Source: an uncultured Spirochaetaceae bacterium
GTDB taxonomy: Bacteria > Spirochaetota > Spirochaetia > Treponematales > Treponemataceae
Reading direction: 5' to 3'
Assembly (NCBI GenBank): GCA_902773215.1
Contig: CACYDQ010000193.1
Coordinates: forward strand, 1 to 6,013
DNA length: 6,013 bases
Below, one piece after another: positions 1 through 6,013 of the stretch. Made by a program: the position numbers and the translations under genes. The first letter of the stretch is position 1; each line of letters begins with the position of its first letter. A model generated the notes under the pieces. The model did no database searches and had not been told where the DNA came from. It was given only the letters and a program-made list of their open reading frames with translations.

Positions 1-2
1 AC

Positions 3-44
3 AACGTCGTTGACGGCAAGGTCACCGAGGAGAACGTGAAATGA
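3..44 (+). CDS. 3' end of an unidentified upstream gene (partial)
   Basis: An open frame enters from the left edge and ends at the TGA at 42-44, giving 13 visible residues ending in TEENVK. Its stop overlaps the start of the next gene in the arrangement ATGA, which is typical of co-translated genes in one operon. The tail is too short to assign a family. Because it precedes a uracil phosphoribosyltransferase, a role in nucleobase or nucleotide metabolism is possible, but that is inference from position only. Confidence 0.6.
   Translation, partial: NVVDGKVTEENVK
27..32 (+). promoter_or_regulatory. Shine-Dalgarno site of the upp gene
   Basis: GAGGAG lies 8 nt before the ATG at 41 and inside the last codons of the upstream gene. 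The spacing favours the ATG at 41 over the in-frame ATG at 50 (Met4). It also shows that initiation depends on ribosomes arriving in, or re-initiating from, the upstream frame. Confidence 0.65.
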
Positions 45-1090
45 GCAGCATGAAGGAAGGAAAGGTCATCCTCAAGGCGGAGGATCTTGACGGATACTTG
101 GATAAGTCCGACCAGAATGATTTGGATCGCATCCAGGACATGTACCGGGAGACGCTCGGGCACTTTAACCCGGTCAACAAGGATGCGATCGTCAAAAGTT
201 TTGACGAGATGGGGCATGCGATGCAGGACATCTGTGCCAAGCATCCCAACATCAAGGTCTACTCCTTCGTTACCGAGCAGGGGGCTCATGCGGAGGCGAG
301 CCGGGTCATCGCCAAGTTGCGTGACGTACAGACCGACCACTCGGAGTTCCTCTACTACAGCCAGCGGGCCTACGAGATGCTCTTCCGCCTTGCCTACATT
401 GAGAAGAATACGGACAAGACGGGGCACATCATCGTCAAGACCCCGGTCACCGACCCGGTGCAGAATTATGCCGTCCACAAGATTCCCGACATTGACAGCA
501 AAATCGAGAACTCCGTCATGTGCGTCATGCTGCGCGGGGCCCTGCTCCCGAGCATGATTGTCTCCAAGGAAATAGAGGAGTACTCGTCCACGGGCTACGT
601 CACCCCCTTCGCCCTGTTCAAGATAAACCGCGACGATTCCCGCCACGAGAACGACATGCAGTACATTCTGGACTTGGGCAAGTCTTACTTCAACTTTGAC
701 GAGCTGGACGGCAAGGATTTGATTTTTGCCGACCCGATGAATGCGACGGGGGGCTCGCTGGTTACGGTCGTCAAATACCTGATGCAGCAGGGAGTCAAGC
801 CCAAGAGCATTCGCTTCTTCAACGTGATCTCAGCCCTCAAGGGAAGCCTCCGTGTAACGCGGGCTTTGGAGAACTGCTCATGCTACACCCTCTGGATGGA
901 CCCCGTGCTGAACGCCAAGGCCTACATCATGCCGGGACTCGGGGATGCGGGCGACCGGCTGAACGGCACGGACACAAAGGACATGCCGCGGAACATCATC
1001 CAGCTGATAGCGGACTACGGGGCGGATATTGCGGGCCTGTACCGGTCCCAGCTGCGCAAAATCGAACAGACCGTCCTTGGCACGATGTAA
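41..1090 (+). CDS. upp: Uracil phosphoribosyltransferase, long form
   Basis: This enzyme converts uracil and PRPP to UMP and pyrophosphate in cytoplasmic pyrimidine salvage. The family features appear in order: an N-terminal core segment resembling the start of Upp (about residues 70-120, [18 protein letters not shown]), the strand-loop [13 protein letters not shown] (159-171), the PRPP-binding loop DPMNATGGS (231-239) and the C-terminal uracil-binding segment [17 protein letters not shown] (295-311). Usual bacterial Upp is about 208 aa. This protein is 349 aa, with roughly 70 extra residues at the N-terminus and about 38 after the normal end. The PRPP loop has Asn where most Upp proteins have Leu (DPMLATGGS). 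The start is set by GAGGAG 8 nt upstream. The stop overlaps or abuts the TPR lipoprotein gene, suggesting one operon. Family membership is clear. Whether uracil is still the substrate is inferred from the conserved C-terminal segment. Confidence 0.9.
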   Translation: MSSMKEGKVILKAEDLDGYLDKSDQNDLDRIQDMYRETLGHFNPVNKDAIVKSFDEMGHAMQDICAKHPNIKVYSFVTEQGAHAEASRVIAKLRDVQTDHSEFLYYSQRAYEMLFRLAYIEKNTDKTGHIIVKTPVTDPVQNYAVHKIPDIDSKIENSVMCVMLRGALLPSMIVSKEIEEYSSTGYVTPFALFKINRDDSRHENDMQYILDLGKSYFNFDELDGKDLIFADPMNATGGSLVTVVKYLMQQGVKPKSIRFFNVISALKGSLRVTRALENCSCYTLWMDPVLNAKAYIMPGLGDAGDRLNGTDTKDMPRNIIQLIADYGADIAGLYRSQLRKIEQTVLGTM

Positions 1091-1640
1091 TTTGCTGGGG
1101 GCGGGGGCAGTTCCCGCAGCGGCCATCCTTGCCCTGTTCTTGCTTTCTGGTTCTTTTTTCTCCTGCGCTTCCTCCGAGATTGCGGTTCCCTTCGAGAAGG
1201 AAGCCCGGCAGAATAATGCTGCCGTCCTTGCCTATCAGGAGGGTCAGCGGCTGGAAGGAGAGGGCAAGTATGCAGAAGCTGTCGAATCCTACACGGAGGC
1301 TCTTGTTTATGATAAAATCCGTGATGCGGCTTTGTACAAGATAGGCCGCCTGTCCGCCCTGTCGGAGGATTGGGAACGCGCGGACGGGGCTTTCAGTGAG
1401 CTGCTCAGGGATGACCCGGGCAACACCGCCGTCCGGCAGTCACTCGCATATGTGTACTGCCAGTCGGGAAGGGAAGAAGAGGGACTTGAGGCCTACCGTG
1501 AGCTGCACGAGGAGAAGCCCCACGATGAGAAGATTTTTGAGGGCTACATCAAAGCCCTCAAGATGAACGGTTTGGATGAAGAGCTGGAAAAAGAAGAGGC
1601 GGCTTTCGCCGCCATGTTTCCTCATCTAATGTCGAAGTAA
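1077..1640 (+). CDS. Small TPR-repeat lipoprotein
   Basis: The predicted product is 187 aa if it starts at the TTG at 1077. It has Arg at position 3, a hydrophobic stretch (about 12-28) and a relaxed, spirochaete-style lipobox FFSC with Cys30, so a lipid-anchored periplasmic or membrane-surface protein is expected. The rest is four contiguous 34-residue TPR units, at about 49-82, 83-116, 117-150 and 151-184. The first is clearest (Gly56, Gly63, Ala68, Tyr72, Ala75) and the last is divergent. TPR arrays bind partner proteins; no partner is visible. The start is uncertain. TTG 1077 overlaps upp by 14 bp, TTG 1092 lies just after the upp stop but would leave no positive charge before the hydrophobic core, and ATG 1029 would give an unlikely long leader. 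None has a good Shine-Dalgarno site, so coupling to upp is likely. The 3' end overlaps the convergent gene by 19 bp. Confidence 0.75.
   Translation: MARCNLLGAGAVPAAAILALFLLSGSFFSCASSEIAVPFEKEARQNNAAVLAYQEGQRLEGEGKYAEAVESYTEALVYDKIRDAALYKIGRLSALSEDWERADGAFSELLRDDPGNTAVRQSLAYVYCQSGREEEGLEAYRELHEEKPHDEKIFEGYIKALKMNGLDEELEKEEAAFAAMFPHLMSK
1588..1613 (-). terminator. Probable Rho-independent terminator of the smc operon
   Basis: Read on the - strand, GGCGGC (1613-1608), loop GAAA (1607-1604) and GCCGCC (1603-1598) form a perfect 6-bp all-GC stem closed by a GNRA-type tetraloop. The T-rich run TCTTCTTTTT (1597-1588) follows at once. The hairpin begins 8 nt past the stop of the last - strand gene. 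On the + strand the same hairpin is followed by ATGTTTCCTC, a poor T-tract, so it should act mainly on - strand transcripts. It lies inside the coding sequence of the convergent lipoprotein gene, where it encodes an Ala-Ala-Phe-Ala-Ala stretch. Confidence 0.65.
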
Positions 1641-2659
1641 ATACGCTCTATGTAGCTTATCCGCTTGGAAGCGGCGTCCCACAAATCGCTCTCGGGATAA
1701 TTGCTGACAATCTCCTTGTAGCTTGCAAGCGCGGCCTTTATGTTGCGTGAGGCAGACGGGGCTTCAAGGATTCTCCCCTTGAGGAAAAGACCCTCGTCCG
1801 TGACGGTCGTTGCCTTGTCAAAGAAATCGTCCAGATAAGAAAGGCTCAGGACATAGTCCTTTGCCTCATATGCGCTGCGGGCAAGGGCGAGGACTTCTTC
1901 TTCGGAGAGGACTGACGTGTCCTGTTTGTTGCTGGGGGCATCCTCCGCCTTTGAGCCAGATTTCTTTGCAGCTTCAGTTGAGGTTGCCGTTGCTGTTGTG
2001 CTTGCGGCAACTGTTGCCCCGCCGCTGGTCTGGATGACCGTCGCAGCCTTGTCGTCCTCGCCGGAGCCCGTGTTTTCCTCCAGTTGCACGTAAGTAATCT
2101 GTGCGGATGTGGAACTGTCTTCCTGTGTCTTGGGCATGCTTGTGGTCTGGGCTGATGCGGTTGCCTGGGCTGCCTTCTCCTGCTGGGATGCCGCCACCAC
2201 CGTGGATTTGGTGAAGGATGGGCGGGGCGGCACGATGTCCGCGTATGAAGGAGCGGTCACATGCTCGGCGTTCCTACTGGTCCCCGAGACCGTGACGCTC
2301 AGGTAATCGTCGATGTAGCTGCCTGCGAGCATGTCGCTCTTGTAAAAGTGCAGGAGGGCGGTTCCTCCCGTGTTTTTTGCCTGTAAGGTAAAGAATGTGT
2401 CCCCGTCACCTATCTCGCGCTTCTCGTAGCGGAGGATTGATGAGCCATCCATCTCGCCGAGGTATATCCAGCCCGTACCGGGGTAGACGATGTCGAGATA
2501 TTGACCGCTTTTGAGGGTTACGGAGCGGGATGCCGTTATGGGAGGCGTGCCTGCCTCCGTGTCTGCGGGTATGTCTGTCTTGCTGTGAATCTCAAGACCC
2601 TGTGCAGAAAGCGATGCCACCAACACGAGGGCTGATGCGAAGGAAAGTATCTTTTTCAC
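1622..2659 (-). CDS. Exported protein with N-terminal beta-type region and C-terminal TPR-like region
   Basis: The 345-aa product starts with a clear signal peptide (MKKILSFASALVLVASLSA, cleavage likely after Ala19; no Cys, so not a lipoprotein), placing it in the periplasm or outer envelope. Residues about 45-125 look like a compact beta domain, with alternating hydrophobic strands and the motif PGTGWIYLGE (60-69). Residues about 126-250 form a low-complexity linker rich in Ala, Ser, Thr and Gln, with a Pro-rich start (VPPRP). Residues 252-345 are helical and TPR-like: SAYEAKDYVLSLSYLDDF, then SYKEIVSNYPESDLWDAA, which resembles the repeats of periplasmic TPR proteins such as CpoB/YbgF and BamD. 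The start is GTG, set by GGAGG 7 nt upstream, and overlaps the preceding stop as GTGA. I do not recognise a named family. A scaffold role in the envelope is inference. It is the last gene of the smc operon. Confidence 0.85.
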   Translation of the reverse strand: MKKILSFASALVLVASLSAQGLEIHSKTDIPADTEAGTPPITASRSVTLKSGQYLDIVYPGTGWIYLGEMDGSSILRYEKREIGDGDTFFTLQAKNTGGTALLHFYKSDMLAGSYIDDYLSVTVSGTSRNAEHVTAPSYADIVPPRPSFTKSTVVAASQQEKAAQATASAQTTSMPKTQEDSSTSAQITYVQLEENTGSGEDDKAATVIQTSGGATVAASTTATATSTEAAKKSGSKAEDAPSNKQDTSVLSEEEVLALARSAYEAKDYVLSLSYLDDFFDKATTVTDEGLFLKGRILEAPSASRNIKAALASYKEIVSNYPESDLWDAASKRISYIERIYFDIR

Positions 2660-3024
2660 GGAGCTGCCTCCAAAATGGTATCTGATATGCTGTCGTTTGC
2701 CTCACCGAGCTTCTTCAGGTTCTGCTCGTCCGGTAGGGTAAACCACCTGTCCCGTTCCTCGTTACTCCATTTTTCCCCGGTCACGCGGGAAAAGTAGTAG
2801 TCGTCGGTCAGGGCCGCCTGCTGCGGGGGGAAGAATTCTTCCCGCTTGGTGAAATCCTCGGCTGGGAGTGCTTTCTTTGCCCGTATCCTGCCCCCGAACA
2901 TGAGGGCAAAGAGCCCAAGCACGACAAGGAGCACGAAGAGGGCTATGACTGTCGCCGTAAGCTTGCTGTTTTCTTCTATAAAAATGCGAATTTTCTCTTT
3001 CGCGTCGTCAAACAGTTCCATCAT
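2656..3024 (-). CDS. Small single-span membrane protein of unknown function
   Basis: The 122-aa product has a charged amphipathic N-terminus (1-21), one strong transmembrane helix (about 22-43, LTATVIALFVLLVVLGLFALMF), the basic cluster RIRAKK directly after it, and a mostly hydrophilic tail of about 75 residues. That tail holds aromatic and acidic patches (DDYYFSRV, DRWFTLPDEQ). The positive-inside rule weakly favours the tail in the cytoplasm. No catalytic motif is visible and I recognise no family. It begins with ATGATG, so either Met may be used. It overlaps the end of smc by 17 bp with no convincing Shine-Dalgarno site, so translation probably depends on ribosomes finishing smc. Its stop overlaps the next start as GTGA. 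The tight packing between smc and an exported protein suggests it belongs to the same functional unit, but that is inference. Confidence 0.8.
   Translation of the reverse strand: MMELFDDAKEKIRIFIEENSKLTATVIALFVLLVVLGLFALMFGGRIRAKKALPAEDFTKREEFFPPQQAALTDDYYFSRVTGEKWSNEERDRWFTLPDEQNLKKLGEANDSISDTILEAAP
2666..2672 (-). promoter_or_regulatory. Shine-Dalgarno site of the exported TPR-like protein
   Basis: On the - strand GGAGG lies about 7 nt before the GTG start, within the last codons of the preceding membrane-protein gene. It is the strongest ribosome binding site in the window. It supports GTG as the true start and the GTGA overlap as a real translational junction. Its position is good to within about one base. 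Confidence 0.65.
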
Positions 3025-6013
3025 TCGTATTTTCGGCAGTTTCAGGGGCGATGTTTAGGCTGTCTACAGCTTCACCGGGATTGTCCGCCTCATCTGCTGG
3101 CAGCTTTAGGCTGCCATCTGGATTGTGTTCGCGCCGGGGCGGGCGGGGCGGAATGACGATGCCCTCCTCGGGAGGTACGTCCTCTTCCACGAAATCGTCA
3201 TCCTCGGCAAAGACGAGGTGGTGGTCATCCAGGTCGTCGTTCCACTTGACCTGCACGACCTTGGTGATGCCGCTCTCTTCCATCGTGACACCGAGCAAAC
3301 TGGAGGCGGCGACGGCAGTCTTGCGGTTATGGGTGATGACGACGTACTGGCTGACGCTTGCGAATGACCGGAGGGCCTGCACGAAGCTTGAGACGTTCTT
3401 GTCGTCAAGCGCCGCGTCAATCTCGTCGAGGAAGCAGAAGGGGCTGGGCCGCACCTGGTAAGTCGCGAAGAGGAGGGCGACGGCGGTCATCGTTTTCTCG
3501 CCTCCCGAAAGCAATGCGATGCTCTGAAGTTTCTTCCCCGGCGGCTGGGCGAGTATGTCGATTCCCGAGGTCAGCACGTTGGCGGGGTCGATCAGGCGCA
3601 GCTCGGCCTTGCCCCCGTTGAAGAGGCGGCGGAACATGTTGTGGAAGTTGCGCCGTATCTTGTTGTAGGTCTCAAGGAACATCTCGGATGATTTGGTGCG
3701 GATTTCCTCGGAGACGCGGACCAGGTTTTCAAGCGACTTCTTGGTGTCATCGTAGATTTCCTGCTGCCGCTCGAAGCGTTCCTTTTCCTCATCGAACTGC
3801 TCCACGGCCATCATGTTGACCTGGCCTAACTCCTCTATCTTTTTGCGGGTAGCGGCAAGTTTGCCCTTGAGCTCGTCCGGGCTGGCCGTAATTTTGTACA
3901 TCCGCTCCTCGAATTCCATGAGGTCACGGGAGTAGTTGTCCTGGAAGTTCTGCTTGACGTTGCGGATTTCAGTATCGCTCTGGGCGACTATGACAGAGAG
4001 CTTTTCCAGCCGGGCCTGCCACTTGCTCCGTTCCTGCTGTTTTTTCTCCAGCGCGGACTCCTTGCCGGAGACCTTCTTGCTGCGCTCGCTTATCTGCTTG
4101 TCCAGCTCGTTCAGTTCTTTCGTGACAGCATTTCCCCTTTCCTCCAGCTCGGCAATCTCTTCTTCTGCGTCGCTTATCTGCTCGTCCATTTCCTCTCGCC
4201 GCTTGTTCTCCTCAAAGAGCTCGTCCTGCTGCTCGCGGAGCGAGGCTTCCTCGGAGGCGAGGCTGCGCTTGGTCTGGGAAATCTGCTGCTCGGTTGCCCC
4301 TATCTGCGTCTTCATCTCTGCCTGGACGACTTTGAGCTTGCTCAGGGTCTCCCGGTACTCGTTTATCTTGCGGGTCAGATTCTCATTAGTCTTGAGCAGC
4401 TCTTCGTTTGCTTCCTGTATACTGTCAGACAGATGACGGTTCTCCTCTATGGAGGAGTCTATCTTGCGCTTCTTTGTGATAATTCCTTCTGGTGAGAGGA
4501 AATCATCGATGAACTGGGGGGTTGTCCGTGCGTATTCGCCCAGGACTTCGGACAAGGAGGAAAGCATTTTGCCGATTTCCTCGAATGCCTCCGCAGCATC
4601 GTTCGCGTTCTTTGTCGCGTCCTCTGCCTTGGGGGCAGGCAGGGTAGCCATGTCCCTGAAGATATTCAGGCGGCCGTTCGCGAAGATTTTTATCTTCTCT
4701 ATTGTGGTATCCAGCTCTTCTTTCGCCTTCTTGTTTGCCTGCGAAGAGTAGCCCGCGTCCTTGAGCTTTGAGTCCAGCTCCGTTACGATGTCTTCGGTGA
4801 TATTCTGAAGCTGCTCTTGCAGGACTATCCTTTCGCCGGCGAGGGTCTTGACCTTTTCCGCATTGTCGCCGAGTATCCGCTTGTTCTCCTCTATCTGGCC
4901 GGATGACTGCCTGATGTTCTCCTCGAAGCCCGCAATGTTTGCGGACTGTTCCTCAAGCTTCTTCTTCTTGTCATGCAGGTCGGAATTCAGGCTGTCTATG
5001 TCCTCGTTGCACTCGTCAATCCGCTCCTGAATCCGCTTGATACGGCTCTCAATCTGGCCGATTTTATCGGTGACCTCGCGCTGGTGCTCCTTGAGCTGCT
5101 TGGCAAGTTCCTTCTTGCCGTTTTGCTCGGTGAGCAGCCGTATGGCTTCCTGCTGTTTCTCGCTTACCTGTTCCTGAAGCTCTTTTATCTTGTCGGTGTT
5201 CTCGTTGAGGGTCGAGTATATCTCCTCTATCTCTTTCGCGGCCGCATCCCGCTTTTCGGTCGCATCCTTCAGTTCCTGCTCGTTCCGGCTTTTGTTCACC
5301 GTGAAGTCCTTCAGGCGCAGAAGCTGTATGTCCAGCTCCTCCTGGAACTTTTCTTCATGCAGGGTACGGTACTTCTTGGTTTTCTCCGCCTGGGTCCTGA
5401 GGGTCTCGTAACTTCGCTTTGTCTCGGCAAGGCCTATGTCTATCTGGGCGAGGTTTGCGCGGGTCTTTTCCAGCTCCCGCTCCGCATCGGCGACCTCGGC
5501 CTTGCTCCGGCTGATTCCGGCGGCTTCCTCAAAGAGGTAGCGGCGGTCTTCCGGCTTGGAGGAGAGAATCTGGTCTATCTTTCCCTGCTCCATGACCGAG
5601 TAGGCGGACTTGCCGATTCCCGTGTCCATGAAGAGCTTCCTGACGACGGTGGCCCCCACCTGCTTGCCGTTGATGAAATATTCGTTCTCGCCGGACCGGT
5701 AGAGGCGGCGCTTGAGGGCTATCTCGCTGTCGTTCAGGGGAAGCAGGCCCTTGTCATTCGCGATGGTCAGCGTGACTTCCGCCATGGAGAGGGCGGGACG
5801 GGAATCCGTGCCGTTGAAGATGACATCTTCCATTGTGGAGGCGCGGAGGTTCTTGGACTTGTTTTCGGCAAGAACCCACTTTATGGCGTCCACGACGTTG
5901 CTCTTGCCGCAGCCGTTCGGCCCCAGAAGGGCGGTTATGCCGTCCGCGAATTTTATGAGCGTCTTGTCCGCGAAAGACTTAAATCCATATATTTCAAGGC
6001 TTTTTAAAAACAC
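3008..6013 (-). CDS. smc: Chromosome segregation ATPase SMC, short form without a recognisable canonical hinge
   Basis: SMC is the ATPase of bacterial condensin, which with ScpA and ScpB organises and separates the nucleoid. The 1001-aa product starts MFLKSLEIYGFKSFADKT, as SMC proteins do, using a GTG on the last bases of the window, so it appears complete although its ribosome binding site is outside. The N-terminal head has Walker A GPNGCGKS (31-38), the Arg-finger region NLRAST (Arg57) and the Q-loop in MEQGKIDQIL (Gln143). The C-terminal head has signature LLSGGEK (834-840), Walker B FCFLDEID (859-866, catalytic Glu864), D-loop ALDD (868-871) and His895 in VITHN. Two coiled-coil arms (about 170-402 and 515-745) flank a middle segment with no hinge motif. 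Family SMCs are usually near 1180 aa. After the normal end (about 925) is an acidic, Pro-rich tail of some 75 residues. No scpA or scpB is present here. It is first in a - strand operon. Identity is certain; the hinge statement is by eye. Confidence 0.96.
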   Translation of the reverse strand: MFLKSLEIYGFKSFADKTLIKFADGITALLGPNGCGKSNVVDAIKWVLAENKSKNLRASTMEDVIFNGTDSRPALSMAEVTLTIANDKGLLPLNDSEIALKRRLYRSGENEYFINGKQVGATVVRKLFMDTGIGKSAYSVMEQGKIDQILSSKPEDRRYLFEEAAGISRSKAEVADAERELEKTRANLAQIDIGLAETKRSYETLRTQAEKTKKYRTLHEEKFQEELDIQLLRLKDFTVNKSRNEQELKDATEKRDAAAKEIEEIYSTLNENTDKIKELQEQVSEKQQEAIRLLTEQNGKKELAKQLKEHQREVTDKIGQIESRIKRIQERIDECNEDIDSLNSDLHDKKKKLEEQSANIAGFEENIRQSSGQIEENKRILGDNAEKVKTLAGERIVLQEQLQNITEDIVTELDSKLKDAGYSSQANKKAKEELDTTIEKIKIFANGRLNIFRDMATLPAPKAEDATKNANDAAEAFEEIGKMLSSLSEVLGEYARTTPQFIDDFLSPEGIITKKRKIDSSIEENRHLSDSIQEANEELLKTNENLTRKINEYRETLSKLKVVQAEMKTQIGATEQQISQTKRSLASEEASLREQQDELFEENKRREEMDEQISDAEEEIAELEERGNAVTKELNELDKQISERSKKVSGKESALEKKQQERSKWQARLEKLSVIVAQSDTEIRNVKQNFQDNYSRDLMEFEERMYKITASPDELKGKLAATRKKIEELGQVNMMAVEQFDEEKERFERQQEIYDDTKKSLENLVRVSEEIRTKSSEMFLETYNKIRRNFHNMFRRLFNGGKAELRLIDPANVLTSGIDILAQPPGKKLQSIALLSGGEKTMTAVALLFATYQVRPSPFCFLDEIDAALDDKNVSSFVQALRSFASVSQYVVITHNRKTAVAASSLLGVTMEESGITKVVQVKWNDDLDDHHLVFAEDDDFVEEDVPPEEGIVIPPRPPRREHNPDGSLKLPADEADNPGEAVDSLNIAPETAENTNDGTV

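Noticed and set aside
1029..1076. Earlier ATG start for the TPR lipoprotein
   Set aside because: It would lie deep inside upp and add 16 residues in front of a signal peptide that already has a suitable n-region from TTG 1077.
1661..1674. Inverted repeat CCGCT-TGGA-AGCGG as a possible terminator of the + strand unit
   Set aside because: The stem is only 5 bp and no T-run follows on the + strand. It lies inside the coding sequence of the convergent gene, so I do not call it.
1722..1735. Palindrome GCTTGCAAGC as a possible operator
   Set aside because: It lies within the C-terminal coding region of the exported protein, far from any promoter, and a 10-bp palindrome can arise by chance.
1920..2180. 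Ala/Ser/Thr-rich linker as a possible phase-variable simple repeat
   Set aside because: The protein is low in complexity, but the DNA uses varied codons and contains no tandem repeat unit likely to slip.
3936..4436. Open reading frame of 166 codons on the + strand, Ser/Phe-rich
   Set aside because: It is antisense to the second coiled-coil arm of SMC. The Ser-rich composition is the reverse complement of Glu/Lys/Gln codons. No start signal or recognisable motif is present.
4973..6007. Open reading frame of 344 codons on the + strand, antisense to smc
   Set aside because: It lies wholly opposite the conserved N-terminal half of SMC, has no ribosome binding site, and its Leu-rich composition is what the complement of Lys/Glu-rich coiled-coil codons gives. 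It is a shadow frame.
6001..6010. AT-only palindrome TTTTTAAAAA at the start of smc
   Set aside because: It is accounted for by codons 2-5 of smc (Phe-Leu-Lys-Ser) and by the usual low GC near translation starts. There is too little flanking sequence to call a site.

Overview
The window looks like a chromosomal housekeeping segment of a spirochaete, most likely a moderately GC-rich member of Treponemataceae. This rests on the gene types, the relaxed lipobox of the small lipoprotein, the SMC style and the GTG/TTG starts. It is inference, because there is no rRNA or other marker gene here. Almost every base is coding, and no gap exceeds 300 bases. There are no mobile elements, CRISPR arrays, tRNAs or rRNAs.

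Left part, + strand (1-1640): the last 13 codons of an unidentified gene overlap by ATGA the start of a long uracil phosphoribosyltransferase (349 aa; the usual bacterial Upp is about 208 aa). A small lipoprotein built of four 34-residue TPR units follows, with a non-ATG start that overlaps or abuts the end of the upp gene. The three are probably one translationally coupled transcription unit.

Right part, - strand (6013 to 1622): smc comes first, then a 122-aa single-span membrane protein, then a 345-aa exported protein with an N-terminal beta-type region, a long Ala/Ser/Thr linker and a C-terminal TPR-like region. The overlaps are 17 bp and 4 bp (GTGA), so this is a tight operon whose promoter lies beyond the right edge.

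The two units converge and their last genes overlap by 19 bp. A GC-rich hairpin with a GAAA tetraloop and a T-rich tail, read on the - strand, lies 8 nt past the stop of the - strand operon and inside the reading frame of the + strand lipoprotein. It is probably the terminator of the smc operon.

The most unusual item is the SMC protein. Both ATPase half-domains are intact, but it is only 1001 aa, its two coiled-coil arms are short and about equal in length, and the segment where the hinge should be (about 402-530) shows no recognisable canonical hinge. It also has an acidic, proline-rich C-terminal tail. Coupling of this SMC to a membrane protein and an exported TPR protein suggests, without proving, a link between nucleoid and envelope.
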